From positions 1-64,000 of the forward strand of contig CANTFK010000966.1 of assembly GCA_947646735.1 (NCBI GenBank): a stretch of DNA of 64,000 nt, given 5' to 3'. Positions 1 through 10,858 of the stretch are shown in pieces. The position numbers and the translations under genes were made by a program. The DNA is from Peronospora farinosa. Taxonomy: Eukaryota; Oomycota; Peronosporomycetes; Peronosporales; Peronosporaceae. How positions within the stretch are numbered: the stretch's first letter is position 1; every line of letters begins with the position of its first letter. Under the pieces are notes generated by a model. That model saw only the letters and a program-made list of their open reading frames with translations. It made no database searches and was not told the DNA's origin.

Positions 1-15
1 GTAGCTCACGGTATT

Positions 16-872
16 TTGAGCGCGAATGCAGTAACCCGATCCAAGGAGAAGACTGCCGCTTTGACACCACGAGACGTGGCGTCCCCATTAGCTCGATGGA
101 ATGCGCAGACATTGATTTACCCGTCTTCGGGTAAGCGTTCACCTACTGCCAACTACGCGCCGATTGAGTCGGCGCGACCAATTGATGACATGGCTGTGTC
201 GGAATTTATACTCCAACGCCAAGCCATCAACCGGTTTGTACGCTACGCACTACAGCCTGCGGTAGATCAACAGAAAGAGAACGCTGACAAACATGGAAGA
301 AGGAACATGAGCAAGTTTGAGAAAGGTGATCGTGTATTATTATCTACTGAAGGTCTAAGGGATTCAGCGGTCACTAACCTGGGGCGAGTAAACTCGCGCC
401 ACGCTTCATCGGTCCATTCAAGGCAATGGGCGACTCTTACACACTCGACGTTCCCTCGTCATTGCGACTCCATTCGACATTCTATGTCGGGCGGCAGAAG
501 GAATATCGTCCGGCTACGCTTCACGGCTTGGCTCCTATGCCGGCTTCAGGGGTCCGTAAGTCGATCGGCCTTCCCGTCGTGCTCGGCGCGCCGATGCAAT
601 TGGGCGCGGCCTCTATCCCGTCTACACATGACCAAGCACCTGGCGCTCCAGAACCCTTATCCGCTCGAGCAGCTCACGGTTCGACTGCCGGGTCTCACTC
701 GCAGTCTTCTCCGCCTGAGCAGCACGCTAACTGGCAGCCTCAGCATCTAGCTAAGCATCGGCAGCATTGTTCGCGGCCTGATCAACGTCGTCCTGGGCAA
801 TCAGGACGACAGCATTACCATCGCGAGGGACCTCCTCTGCTTGTTGATACCGATGGATGCGAACGCTTCTAA
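16..872 (+). pseudogene. pol fragment: integrase C-terminal region (A1)
   Basis: The first frame (16 to about 385) carries the integrase tail, including the RFVRYALQPAVDQQKENADK helix and KGDRVLLST. The continuation (YTLDVPSSLRLHSTFYVG, the GPF/chromo-like module) appears only in another frame from 426 to 872, so there is a frameshift near 385-425. In Ty3/gypsy elements this part of integrase lies after the catalytic core and contacts DNA or chromatin. Compared with A3, the segment is clearly homologous but non-functional. The 3' end of this reading frame overlaps the region from which the opposite-strand gene is read. Confidence 0.85.
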
Positions 873-1166
873 TAAGCCGACTGAAGTGCAGGTTGTGGAG
901 GGTCCTCGTGACCCACAATGCGGTCTACAATCCAGCGCACCTGTGCTCGCAGGTACCGAGTACGTTGACTTGGATTCCCTCCGAAACAGGATACATGGAA
1001 CCACGTTCCTTGCTCCTTCGTGACGTTCCAGATGTGGTTCATTCGTATGAAGCCGCAAAGTTGGGCTATCTCAATGCGGGCGCGAACTCGAACGCTCTCG
1101 TAACAAACGAGAACGGTAAGGAGGTCCATGTCGTCGAGAACGAGAACGATGCCGTGAACGAGAGCG

Positions 1167-1955
1167 TCATGGTGAATACATATCACGATTGCGAGATGAG
1201 AATCGCGCAACAGGACGGGCAGGCGAACGTGTCGCTGCACTGCGCTGATTATTCCGCGGGGATTGACTCCGCTGTCGCGAGTGGTGCTGCCAGCGAGGCG
1301 CACCACGAATAACTGCGCTTCTCCGTTCGCTCAGACTTCGCTCATACTTTGCAATATAACTTCGTTCGCGATCGCTGAGTGGACACTCAGCGATGTGTCG
1401 TCGCCATTCGTCATGAGTTGGGCGTGGCATCGAGTCACAAGATTGGCATCCTTCATTGACATGGACGAAGCAGAGGCATTCCTCATTCCAAGCACTTTTA
1501 TCCACCCTTTCGCGTAGCGCGTCGATGGAGTGATCGGTGCGAAGCTCCTCACGATTGTCGAGCCACAGTTGGTATTTTCTACCATCCTCGCGCATCCAAT
1601 TCCAACGTTGGATGAAGGCACACCAAGAACGTTGCAAGGCCTCATAACCAATTACATCAAGGCCCTTTACACTCAGCTTTCGGAATCGCCGGAAGTAGTC
1701 CCGAATTGTGTTCAGTGAGTCCGGAGCGTGAGCTCCGGACAAGTCGTACAGTTGCAAGGTATAAGTTGTTCCGCCATGATGCTGGTTGTTGCACTCCCGA
1801 TGATGGTGCTTGGGAATGCTGCTGGATTGGGTGTTGGTTCTCTGGACATTTCTTGTTCGTTTGTGAGCGATGAGACAGTAAACACGACAGTAAACACTTA
1901 CGGTTGTTGAGTGCTGTATTAAGAAGGAGGTGATGTAATGGGCTACATTACACAC
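1167..1955 (-). CDS. Antisense-encoded protein of family A (copy in A1)
   Basis: This reading frame runs against the element, starting inside the 3' LTR (ATG at 1955) and heading back towards integrase. It stays open for 262 codons, while pol in the same copy is frameshifted. Visible parts are a basic, His- and Ser-rich N-terminus, a conserved block (YTLQLYDLSG, RDYFRRFRKLSVKGLDVIGY), a Cys/His motif (CFVHVNEGCQSC, followed by H and C) that could bind zinc, and an Arg/Ser-rich tail. The same protein is encoded in A3 and, diverged, in family B. It matches no family I know. Expression from the antisense side of the LTR is inference. The true start codon is uncertain. Confidence 0.6.
   Translation of the reverse strand: MCNVAHYITSFLIQHSTTVSVYCRVYCLIAHKRTRNVQRTNTQSSSIPKHHHRECNNQHHGGTTYTLQLYDLSGAHAPDSLNTIRDYFRRFRKLSVKGLDVIGYEALQRSWCAFIQRWNWMREDGRKYQLWLDNREELRTDHSIDALRERVDKSAWNEECLCFVHVNEGCQSCDSMPRPTHDEWRRHIAECPLSDRERSYIAKYERSLSERRSAVIRGAPRWQHHSRQRSQSPRNNQRSAATRSPARPVARFSSRNRDMYSP
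1921..1933 (+). other. Polypurine tract of A1
   Basis: The purine run AAGAAGGAGGTGA lies immediately before the 3' LTR, where the plus-strand primer of an LTR retrotransposon is expected. A3 has the equivalent tract at 22636-22650 on the other strand. Confidence 0.7.
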
Positions 1956-2258
1956 ATAGTATTAACATGAATAAAATTGGTAGGTGATGTGCCTGAATAG
2001 CTGGCACAGCGTGGCAATTGATAACTGTTTTATTATTGGGGCCTAAAGTCCCCAATATGGACCAATGATAAATCAACCTGAAATTGTGTGGTTCCCGAAA
2101 GGCGGGAACACTGTCGTATTTATTACGACCAAATTCTTCGTAAGTAGTACGACTTAAAAAAAAGTCAGAGTAAAAAGTACTTAATACCTAATACTTGGGC
2201 TTGAGTCTTCCTCAAACGCACGTGTGAGCTAGTGACCGGAAGTTCTAGCCTCGTTACA
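1934..2258 (+). repeat. 3' LTR of A1 (325 bp)
   Basis: It begins TGTAATGGGC and ends in CGTTACA, the short inverted termini shared by family A LTRs. It is the reverse complement of the LTR at 6248-6586. It contains four stem-loops: 1989-2007, 2035-2056, 2091-2109 and 2113-2129. Confidence 0.9.
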
Positions 2259-2281
2259 TTCATCGGTACACACATCGCACA

Positions 2282-5036
2282 TTAATCATCATCGTCCTCG
2301 TCATCAGTAGCCTGGCGACTCAGAACAGTCCGAGGATCGTAGTCGGGACGTCGTGACAAGGCGTCAGCGAGAATATTAGTCTTGCCTGGCTTGTAATGTA
2401 CGACGAAGTTGTACTCAGAGAAGAAGGAGATCCATCGTGCCATTCGTTGGGACAGGTGTGGGCTCTTCATCGCTGTGCGCAGCAATGCATGATCGGTATA
2501 CAGAGCAAATGTACGTTCACCAAGCAGATGCACGCGAAACTTGATGAGTGCATAGCGCATCGCTAATAACTCCTTGTCGTGAACCGGATAGTTCTTCTCA
2601 GCTGGCTTCATGAGAGTCGTGAGCTATTAGTCTGTCGCGACTAATAGCTCACGACGCGTTCACGGCTCTCATCATCAATTTGCATGAGGCACAACCGATT
2701 GCAAAATCAATGGCATCGCATACCACGTGGAACGGCTTAGAGTCGCCTGGTAGGACCAGCACTGGCGCTGACGCCAGGATCTTCTTCACTTCTGCTTGGT
2801 GCTCGGGACGCCACAACCACGTGACGTCTTTCTTCAAGAGTGACGACAAAGGCTGAATAGAACCATCATAATCCTTCGTATACTTGTGCAAATAATTAGC
2901 CAAGCCGAGCCAATGGCGCAACTCCGTGGGGATCTTGGGTGTGGGCCAAGAACAGATGGACGACACCTTCTCTGGATCAGCTCGAACTCCCGATTTACTC
3001 ACATAGCAACCCAGCACCGGAATATCCGGGGCACAAAATACACACTTCTTGAGATTCGCATACAACTCGTTGTCCCACATAAATTGAAACACCTGTTTCA
3101 AGTGATGAAGGTGAACTTGGACATCGTTGAGGTTGCCCTCGGCGTGAATGTGGACGAAAATGTCGTCAAAATAATTTGGAGCAGAGTTCCAAAGGGGTCT
3201 CAACACTTGAAACACCATGCGATTGAAAGTGTCTGGAGCGTTCTTAAATCCTTGTGGCATAACTAGCCACTCCCATAACATGCCACTCGAGGTGCTCACC
3301 GCGGTGAGTGGGATATCGCTCGGTCGCATCAGAATCTGGTAAAAGCCATCGGTCAAGTCGATGGCACTGAAAATGACACTTCCTGACATGGAATTCAGCA
3401 CCATGTCCTTCCTGGGAATAGGCGGTTGCGCAGAAATAGTGGCATCATTCAACTTATTAAACGCATGCACTATCCGCCGGCCTCCCGTATCCTTCTTCAC
3501 GCAGAAGGTTGGACTCAAATTTGGAGAGATACTCTCACGCACATGACCCGCCTTGCGGCGGCCTTCAAAGTATGCGTCAATAGATTCGACTTGATTTCGA
3601 GGCAACGGCCACTTCCGTGTCACACAATACTTCGACCCTGGCACGAGATCAATCTCGTGTCGAGCACCACGGCCCGCAGGAAGTTCAGGCGGGATCTTGT
3701 CCGGGAACACGTCTGCATACTCGCGAGAAATGTCGTAGAAAGGGTTACCAGACTCTCGCAGATCCTCCCTTGACTGTGATGCAAACCTTTCCTCACGCGC
3801 TGATTTTGGCTCAGCGCTTCGAGGAAGCGTCATATCTTTCTCGTTCGCCACAGCATCACCTCGTTGGTGATTAGACCACTTGTTCTACAGTGCCTCCCTT
3901 AAGGTCACGTAGGAAATGCTTCCAAGAGAGCCCTGGAAGGCTTGTAATGGAAGACGCGTCGCGAGGTGGACTCGCAACTTCAATTTATTGACGTCTTTGT
4001 GGACCCCCTTCCACGTACACGATATCGTGGACATATTCCAACGCTGAGCTCTCGATGCTGTTGTCCCCATCGTTCTTCAAGTCACTACTGAAGCCGGCGA
4101 ACCGTAGTCAGGAGATAAACCATCACCCCCTCTTGGCACTGGATGTCCTCATCCATAATGCCGGAAACACTTGACAGGAGTAGACCAAACTCGAGCGTCG
4201 GCACTTGATGCGGGAGCTCCTACTCGACCGCCGTAAACCTTGTGGAAGCCCCTGCTCAAACACAATGTGCCCATGTGGGAACCTCGGTTCGACCACAGTG
4301 GGTTATGATGGGAACCCCGGTTTGACTATCATGCTTTCGCGTGGGGACTCCTGTCCGTTCACGTTGTACTCGTGTGGGAGCCCCTGCTCATGTGGGAACC
4401 TCGGTTCGACCACAGTGGGTGATGATGGGAACCCCGGTTCAACCACTGCATTCACGTGCGGGAACCCCTGTTCAACCGCTTTAATAACGCTTTGGAACCC
4501 CTGTTCGACCGCGTCGTCCTCGTCGTCCTCTTCGCTGAGGAGTCACTGTCACTTGTGACTCGAAGAACAGCACAATCAGTGCAGAGCGGTCCATCGCTCG
4601 CTCTGTACACCGCCAGCGTCGTGGAATCACGATCTACAACTTTGACGTTCGGCCAGTCACTTGGAGATACCAAGAGATGGGTAAACACTTCACTGTCATC
4701 GAACTTGCGTCGACGTCTCACTGATCTGGCTAACCAGTCGATCTGGGGCTTATAACGTGCCAACCATGGCATGACCAGTATGCAATCGAATGCATAATTC
4801 ATCGCGATCAACAAAAAATCATCATTACTGCGAAAACCATCAAACGTGTACGGCAACGACACTTCGCGCCGCAATACGCGGTGTGGTTTCCCGTCAGTTA
4901 ACTTGACGACGACTTGGCCAGGTCCCTTACGGACCTTAATGCTGGGAGGGAGCATCGATAAACAAGATTCACGAAAAAAAATTCGCTGCTCCTGAGTCCA
5001 GGAGATCTCGCAGAGGTCGCCGGACGCCGGCGACAT
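2282..5036 (-). pseudogene. pol of A2: protease, linker, RT, RNase H
   Basis: The protease-like part is at 4452-5036 (LPYTFDGFRSNDDF and MPWLARYKPQIDWL, typical of these elements). RT is at 2649-3851, with FCVKKDTGG, IDLTDGFYQILM, LVMPQGFKNAPDTFNRM and the YFDDIFVH catalytic motif. RNase H is at 2282-2611 (YTDHALLRT, KTNILADALSRR). Pol is split by frameshifts, by a one-base loss near 2687 (GCATGAGGCACA against GCATGAGGGCACA in A3) and by the inserted palindrome at 2616-2655. The protein would copy element RNA into DNA, but this copy cannot make it. Confidence 0.85.
2616..2655. repeat. Perfect 16-bp inverted repeat, 8-base loop
   Basis: The left arm (2616-2631, GTCGTGAGCTATTAGT) and the right arm (2640-2655) are exact reverse complements with CTGTCGCG between them. 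A3 has only the right-arm version at the same pol position. The left arm and a few more bases are therefore an inverted local duplication, which breaks RNase H/RT in A2. Confidence 0.9.
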
Positions 5037-5062
5037 GTAAACTGACGATAATTAGACGTGAA

Positions 5063-6024
5063 TCAACACTCGTAGTGGTGGCATGTAACCGTGCGCGTAG
5101 CGCAGGAGGACTGGAAGGTTGGGCTGCCACCGGGGGACTCGGACCTCCGTTCCAACCAGTAGGGCGCCCTGCACCTACTGGTCCCGACCGTTTTTTGGAC
5201 GTGCGGCCGGTACAGCACCCTCATGATGGGCATCCACTGCTTGCACCGATATCGGTGCTGGCTCACGGCACTCAGCTGCGCGATGCCCTGGCTTGCGACA
5301 ACGAAAGCAAAAAATTTGACGCCCGGTGCGAGCATCACCCTTATGGTAAATGACACGTCACCGGTCACCCGACGACTCAATCACGTCGATCTCCATAGGT
5401 TCTGGACCAGAAGGCCGGGGAATGTTGACGACCGAGGGTTTGGCATAGTCTTTTGTGACCCTAAAGACCTCACGGAGGGCAATAGAAAATGCCTCCTCCA
5501 ATGTGGCAGGCTCGGCGCGCTCCAGCGATAATCGGGTCTTCCCTTCACGCATACCATCCACAAAGACATTCACTGCGTGTACATGTCCATGGGGTGCGTG
5601 ATAATACACGACGCCAGATGCCTAGCCATCTGCACGTAGTCGTGCATCGCCATTCACCCTGTCGCATAAACAGGAATCTTGACCGAGCCAATTTCTCCTA
5701 TTGCGGTGGCTCGAAATCAAGAAGAAGGTCGTCCTGGATGGTATCCAGGGTGGGGAACGCGTGCTCGTCCACAATGAGATTACCAAGGGCACACTCCTTG
5801 GTCTTCCCGATGAGGCGGGAAAGAAGGAAGTTGACCTTCGCCTGGGTGCCTGGAGAAGTCTCGAGGCGATGGCGATATTAACTTCTCGGAACCACCGATT
5901 CAGCGACAACCGGTCCTTACCTTCTCCTGAGTATAGGGAGCTTTCCATCTTCACGGCCTTTTCTACGTGAAAGTCGCGAGGGAGTCAAACCTCGCCAATT
6001 GGATTCGGCGAGCTCGCGTGCCAT
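5063..6024 (-). pseudogene. gag of A2
   Basis: The start is probably the ATG at 6024, as in A3. Recognisable segments are YSGEGKDRLSLNRWFREV (5954 onward), GMREGKTRLSLERAEPATLEE (5358-5609) and the zinc-knuckle region HRYRCK/GHRA near 5260-5330 in a shifted frame. Several frameshifts separate these pieces. Gag forms the virus-like particle of Ty3/gypsy elements. Homologous segments occur in A3 (28571-29533) and family B (10016-10858). Confidence 0.75.
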
Positions 6025-6229
6025 AAACTCATGTATGGCGAGACGTTGCGCTTTAGAGTCGCTGATCTCATCAGCTACGCGACGAATGCCTCTCCTGATA
6101 TCGCCGCGAGGCGATTAAGGGCATCCCACTCAACACCAGTGAGATGGGGGAAGGTCGCGTGCTCCAGAAATAAATCTGGAGCGTCAAAGTACGACGATTC
6201 GCTCATCCCAAACTCGAGCATAGGAAGGA

Positions 6230-6245
6230 CTACAAAGTGCTACCG
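6230..6245 (-). other. Primer binding site of A2
   Basis: Read on the minus strand it starts GGTAGCACTTTG a few bases inside the 5' LTR. A3 shows the intact form TGGTAGCACTTTGTAG. The first eight bases fit the complement of the GCUACCA end typical of eukaryotic initiator tRNA-Met. Confidence 0.5.
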
Positions 6246-6247
6246 GG

Positions 6248-6586
6248 TGTAACGGGGCTAGAACGTACCGTCACTAGCTTACACGCGCGCTCGAGGAAGA
6301 CTCAAGCCCAAGTATTAGGTATTAAGTACTTTTTACTCTGACTTTTTTTTTAAGTCGTACTACTTACGAAGAATTTGGTCGTAATAAATACGACAGTGTT
6401 CCCGCCTTTCGGGAACCACACAATTTCAGGTTGATTTATCATTGGTCCATATTGGGGACTTTAGGCCCCAATAATAAAACAGTTATCAATTGCCACGCTG
6501 TGCCAGCTATTTGGGAACAGCAATGCGGGCTACATATGTAATTGTTTGTTTATGTTAATGGTATCTGTGTAATGTGGCCCGTTACA
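6248..6586 (-). repeat. 5' LTR of A2 (339 bp)
   Basis: It begins TGTAACGGGGC and ends CCCGTTACA on the + strand. It is closely similar to both LTRs of A3 and is the reverse complement of 1934-2258. Confidence 0.9.
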
Positions 6587-9070
6587 CTATGTATTACCCA
6601 TCTCGTTGATCCTGGAGTAATTGGAAGTGTCCTGACAAATAGTTGACACAAAGTCCTACCCAGCTCGAGGAGACTTGTGTAGTGATGAAACGATGAAAAT
6701 TAGTCACGCGTCCAATGGTCTTGCACAGAGCCGAAAGCCTGTGGCAGTTGATGGTGGGCTGACAGGAAGTCAAGCGCCACAAGAACCGGCACAGAGCCAA
6801 GAGCCTGGTGCGGGTGGAAGGAGTGCGTTAGCTGAGATAGCAACGACACTTTCTTCCAGGTCAAAGGACTTGGTGACTCGAAGAACGAGCGCCAGACGTA
6901 TTAAGACGATAAAGGGCACGTCGAAACGAGTGATCCTTGGATCAGTCTCGGTCCAAGAGGACGGACCTACGAGCGAGTTGTTCGAGGCCGTCGAAGACAA
7001 AATGCCGGAGGCATCCTCAGTTGAGGTGCTCCAACTTGTCTTGACATCTGCCGAGGAGATAGTAAATCTCTCGGAGATGACGTGGGATCTGTTCTTGACG
7101 AATTAAAGGAAGGAAAGATCCACGAGATAGTCGTACCAATTCCAGAAGAGAGCGTGGTGGACTGTTTCTCGTCATCCACAATGGACGAGAGTGTCTTGGA
7201 GACCGACCAAAAAAACGGTTCGCTGCTCAAAGCTGGGATGCCTTGAAGGACTACCCGCTCCATGATGCTCTGTGGAAGCACCGTGATATGTTTCCAGCAG
7301 AAGTGCCGATCCGCCTACTGGCCGATAGGGGCATCAGGAACGAGATTGGCCTGGATTCTGGCACCAAGTATTGTGTGACCAGGCAATGTCCGTTGCCGAA
7401 GTAACAAGTCGATTACATCGATGAGTTCTTCGACAAGCGAGCCAAGGCGGGACATGTACGTGAAACCATGTCGCCTCACTGCAGCCCGACCTTTTGTGTG
7501 CATAAATAAACTGGTGGATGGCGCGAGGTTCATGCTTATAATAAGCTGAACACGGCCACCATTTTCGGCTCAAACGCCGATCCCGCAGAAAGATGTCTTG
7601 TTGAACTCCATGGGAAAGTCAGCTATCTTTTCCGCGTTGGATCTGAAGGCTGGCTACTATCAAGTTCTCATGAGAGATACTGATGTAGCCAGAACGGCAG
7701 TAAGCACCCCAAGCGGTATGCTGTGGGAGTGGCTTGTGATGCCACAAGGGTTGAAAAATGCTCCAGCAACATTCAACCGAGTGGTGGCTCACGTGATGCG
7801 TCAGCACCGTGCCTACGCGCCCCATTAATTTGACGATGCATTCGTGCATAGTAGGGCGGAGGACGGTCTGGGTGCAATAGAGTCGCACAAGAGTCATTTA
7901 GACGATGTGTTGCAGACTCTGGGTGACGCCCAAATGTACGTTAACTTGCAAAAGTGCGTCATAGGGGTCTTCGAAATACCTGTGCTCGGTTGCATCGTAG
8001 GTACACATGGTGTACGAGCAGACCCAGAAAGGTAAAGGCTGTAAAGGAATGGCCAGTCCCACGTAATGTGAAGGATCTGCGCCAATTCCTTTGGCTCGCT
8101 TATTACTTGCATAAGTACGGAATTATGCGGAGCAGACTAATCCATTGTCTTTCCTTTTGAAAAAGGATACAGAATGGACTTGGTCAAAGGAGCAAGAAGA
8201 TGCGTTCACTTCAGTGAAGCAATCTCTTGTAGAGGCACCGGTCGTGGCATTGCCAGACGCGGATAAGCCCTTTAGCGTCGTCTGCGATGCAAGCAATTAT
8301 GCAATCGACAGCGCGCTCATGCAGAAGGATGACAACGGCATTGAACGTGTCATATCGTATCAGTCTCGGCTTTTGAAAGCCGCAGAGCTGAATTGCCCTG
8401 TGCATGACAAGGAGCTACTTTCAACTAAGTATGCCCTTGTAAAGTTTCGGGTGTACCTCTTGGGCAACGAACCTTTTGTGGTTTATACGGATCACGCATC
8501 ACTGCGGACCGCTATAAATCCACCGCACCTCTTGCTTCGGATGGCGAGAAAGCTGGCATTCTTCTCTGAATTTAATTTCAAAGTTAAATATACGCCAGGT
8601 AAGTCGAATGTCTTGGCTGACGCTTTATCGCGCAGACCAGACTTCGAGGCAAGACACCAGGATAGTGTGTCTCGTGCGAAGGCACAACTTCAGTCGTCAA
8701 CATTGGCAGCCATGAAGGCCTACCATGTGACGAGCTCAATGGCCTCCGATATAAAGGAGTGCTACAGTCAAGACGAACATTGTCGCCTGCTGTTGGATCA
8801 CTTTGGTGGACGGAAGGTCACCCTTCCGTCGCATTTGAAAGCGAAGTCACGTCGCTTTAGTTACAGTGATGGCATCAGCTGTCACCCTGTGATCCCTTGA
8901 GAATCTATGTACCTCATGACACAGATCACAAGCTGATGATACTTCTCGAGTGCCATGATGCGCCATCTAGGGGGCATCTGGGCCGTGAAAAGACATTCTT
9001 ACGAGTGTGAGAGAAATTTTGGTGGCCCCACCTATATAGGTGGGTGGCCATCTATATTCGCTCTTGTTTT
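6587..9070 (+). mobile_element. Ty3/gypsy family C remnant
   Basis: This is a third, more diverged plus-strand pol without LTRs in the window. Its left end is hidden by A2. Its right end stops in the integrase zinc-binding region (REFWWPHLYRW, then YIRSC) where the inverted repeat of the MULE begins near 9079. Confidence 0.75.
6675..9070 (+). pseudogene. pol of family C: protease-RT linker, RT, RNase H, start of integrase
   Basis: Pieces in order are an acidic linker (6675-7106), the RT entrance (IRNEIGLDSGTKYCVTRQ, about 7330), RT (7598-7828, with FSALDLKAGYYQVLM and LVMPQGLKNAPATFNRV), a degraded catalytic segment near 7830 (the expected YFDD reads LI*RC because of frame breaks), RNase H (8145-8900, with FSVVCDASNY, YTDHASLRT and SNVLADALSRR) and the first part of integrase (GHLGREKT, about 8970). 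Stop codons and frameshifts occur throughout. RNase H, with an open frame of 251 codons, is the best preserved part. Confidence 0.8.
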
Positions 9071-9078
9071 GGTCGGCG

Positions 9079-9478
9079 CTAAGCGCAGTACCAATCGTTG
9101 CCGGTCGCTTTAAGCGAGCCGCGCTATGAACTTCTAAGACAAGAGCTCCACTTACGACACGCAGAAGCCTATTCATCTTCTCTTGCGCAGTGGAAAATGT
9201 TAAGCAAATTCAAGACTAACTTATATCTAATTTAAAAGTAATTAAATATAATTCTAATCACTGATTAATTAAATGTAAAGATCAGGAACGCGTCTCTTTC
9301 AAAGCGTATTACTACGTGCGAGCATAAATCAAATGTAAGCTCGATGATGACGTCCGTCTAAAAAGTCACCATGATGCCCTGTCCCAACTGGTCGTCATCT
9401 CCGTTTACTATGAATCCATCCATGGATATCACATCACGAGGGGTGGGTTACATTGATGTACCTTACCCAAGTGTGAGG
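9079..9478 (-). repeat. Left inverted repeat of MULE, outer part
   Basis: The reverse complement of this stretch, continued at 18137-18208, aligns with 30409-30789 over nearly its whole length. Shared blocks include ACGGACGTCATCATCGAGCT, GATATCCATGGATG and CTTCTGCGTGTCGTAA. It is split by family B, inserted at 9479. Relative to the right copy it has an insertion of AT-rich bases around 9200-9300. Confidence 0.7.
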
Positions 9479-9792
9479 TGTAATGGGGCGACCTATTACA
9501 TAAGTAGTTATAGGCGTAATACATAATTACATAAGTAGGCATAGGGCAGTATCCGATTAGCGGATACTGCGTGTCATTTTATTATTGGTTTTTTTATTGG
9601 GGTGCCAGACCCAATAATTAGCCAATAATAAACTGACTTCCATATTGAGTGGTTTCCATGAGCTAGGGAACATATTCGCACTTAATGCGAATTAAACAAA
9701 AATAAAAACAGAGTTATATTTACGAGTTAATTATGAGCGCTTCCTCAACGCCCTTTTAGTGTAAGACGGTAACGGGTCTTTAGTCCATTTTA
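9479..9792 (+). repeat. 5' LTR of family B
   Basis: It starts TGTAATGGGG and ends AGTCCATTTTA (mutated from the CCATTACA seen in the 3' LTR). Stem-loops are at 9546-9570, 9595-9616, 9652-9671 and 9674-9692. Confidence 0.9.
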
Positions 9793-9794
9793 CC

Positions 9795-9810
9795 TGGTAG
9801 CACTTCGAGT
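9795..9810 (+). other. Primer binding site of family B
   Basis: TGGTAGCACTTCGAGT begins two bases after the LTR. It shares TGGTAGCACTT with family A, so both families probably use the same primer tRNA (initiator tRNA-Met by its first eight bases). Confidence 0.6.
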
Positions 9811-10015
9811 CCTTCCAATGAACAGATTCGAAATGAACATGGGCGAGTCTTCGGTGGCTCCAGCGGTCTCGCTGGAGCATTCTGACTTCCCACATCTCAC
9901 CTCGGTGGAGTGGCAGGTACTACACCGCCTCGCGACGGTGTCTGGTGAAACTATTGTGACGTCGCTGATGAGCACAGCGACGCCCGATGATTAACGTGCC
10001 GCCATCTAAGACTTT

Positions 10016-10858
10016 ATGGTGCGCGAGCTCGCCGAAGCGAATCGGCGAGTATTGATTATCTCGCGCACTTCGCACCATGACGATATCAAGATGGAGGCGT
10101 CAACATACTCCGGCGATGGTACGGATCATCTTTTCCTCACTCGCTGGTTCCGTGGGGTGGATATTGCGATAGCGTCAAGATTAGTTGACGCTCCGACGGC
10201 CAAAGTTAATATCCTGCTGTCTCGCCTTGTTGGAAAATCCAAGAAATGGGCTCTCGGAAAGATCGTCTTAGTTGAGTCGGCGTTTCCTACGCTGGACGAT
10301 ATCCAGCGTGACTTACGACTGGCTTTCGAGCCTCCTCAAGATGAATCTCGCTTGCGTGCAGATTTTTTCTCACTCAGACAGGGTAAGCTGTAGATGCGTG
10401 ACTATGTGCAGAAGACACGTCATCTTTCTTCGTGTATTACCACGAAGCCAATTGACATGGCTTCACAAGTCCATGTCTATATTTTTGGTATGCAGGTAGT
10501 CATGACGCGTTACTGCATCACACGTGTTGAACCAGAGTCCCTCGAGGAGGCATTTTCCTTCGCGCTTCGTGAGGATTACACTGTCTCGTCGTCGTACCTG
10601 CACGCAGCATCACAACATCCCCGGACGTCTAGCCCGTAGCCAATGCAACTTAATGCAATCGAGTCCTCTCGTGGTCGCGGCAAATCATTAAGCCGCGACA
10701 TTCGCAATCCTAACACGATGAAGTGTTTTCGCTGTGGTAAGACAGGCCATCGTGCGGCTGTCTGTCGAGCACCTGCGCCGGTGACTATGAACACAGCTGT
10801 CTCACGAATAGACGCTGTGTCGTCGGTGGTCCCGCCAAAAACCGAGCGGTTTCAGTAG
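10016..10858 (+). pseudogene. gag of family B
   Basis: It opens with [12 protein letters not shown], homologous to MARELAESNRRG of family A. A capsid-like segment follows ([20 protein letters not shown], then [14 protein letters not shown]), then VEPESLEEAFSFALREDY and an intact CCHC zinc knuckle, KCFRCGKTGHRAAVCR (about 10721-10770). An in-frame stop at about 10391 and frame changes separate the pieces. The knuckle would bind element RNA during packaging. Confidence 0.8.

Larger units (their letters stand above)
1..2258 (+). mobile_element. Ty3/gypsy element A1, 3' part only
   Basis: This is the 3' end of a family A LTR retrotransposon that begins left of the window. In order it holds the C-terminal integrase region of pol, an oppositely oriented gene, a polypurine tract (1921-1933) and a 3' LTR. 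Sequence and order match the complete copy A3 at 22300-30092, which lies on the other strand. The LTR ends at 2258 directly inside the pol of element A2, and A2 continues without loss at 2259, so A1 was inserted into A2. The expected target duplication next to the LTR is TTCAT (2259-2263); its partner would lie left of the window. Confidence 0.9.
2259..6586 (-). mobile_element. Ty3/gypsy element A2, 5' part, cut by A1
   Basis: This is a minus-strand family A copy with a 5' LTR at the right (6248-6586), a primer binding site, gag, protease, a repetitive linker, reverse transcriptase and RNase H. Integrase, the antisense gene and the 3' LTR are not present in the window because A1 is inserted after RNase H. 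It is collinear with A3 positions 25640-30092. On its right it abuts a family C pol remnant; the flanking bases CTATG (6587-6591) are the predicted target duplication, whose partner is outside the window. Confidence 0.85.
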
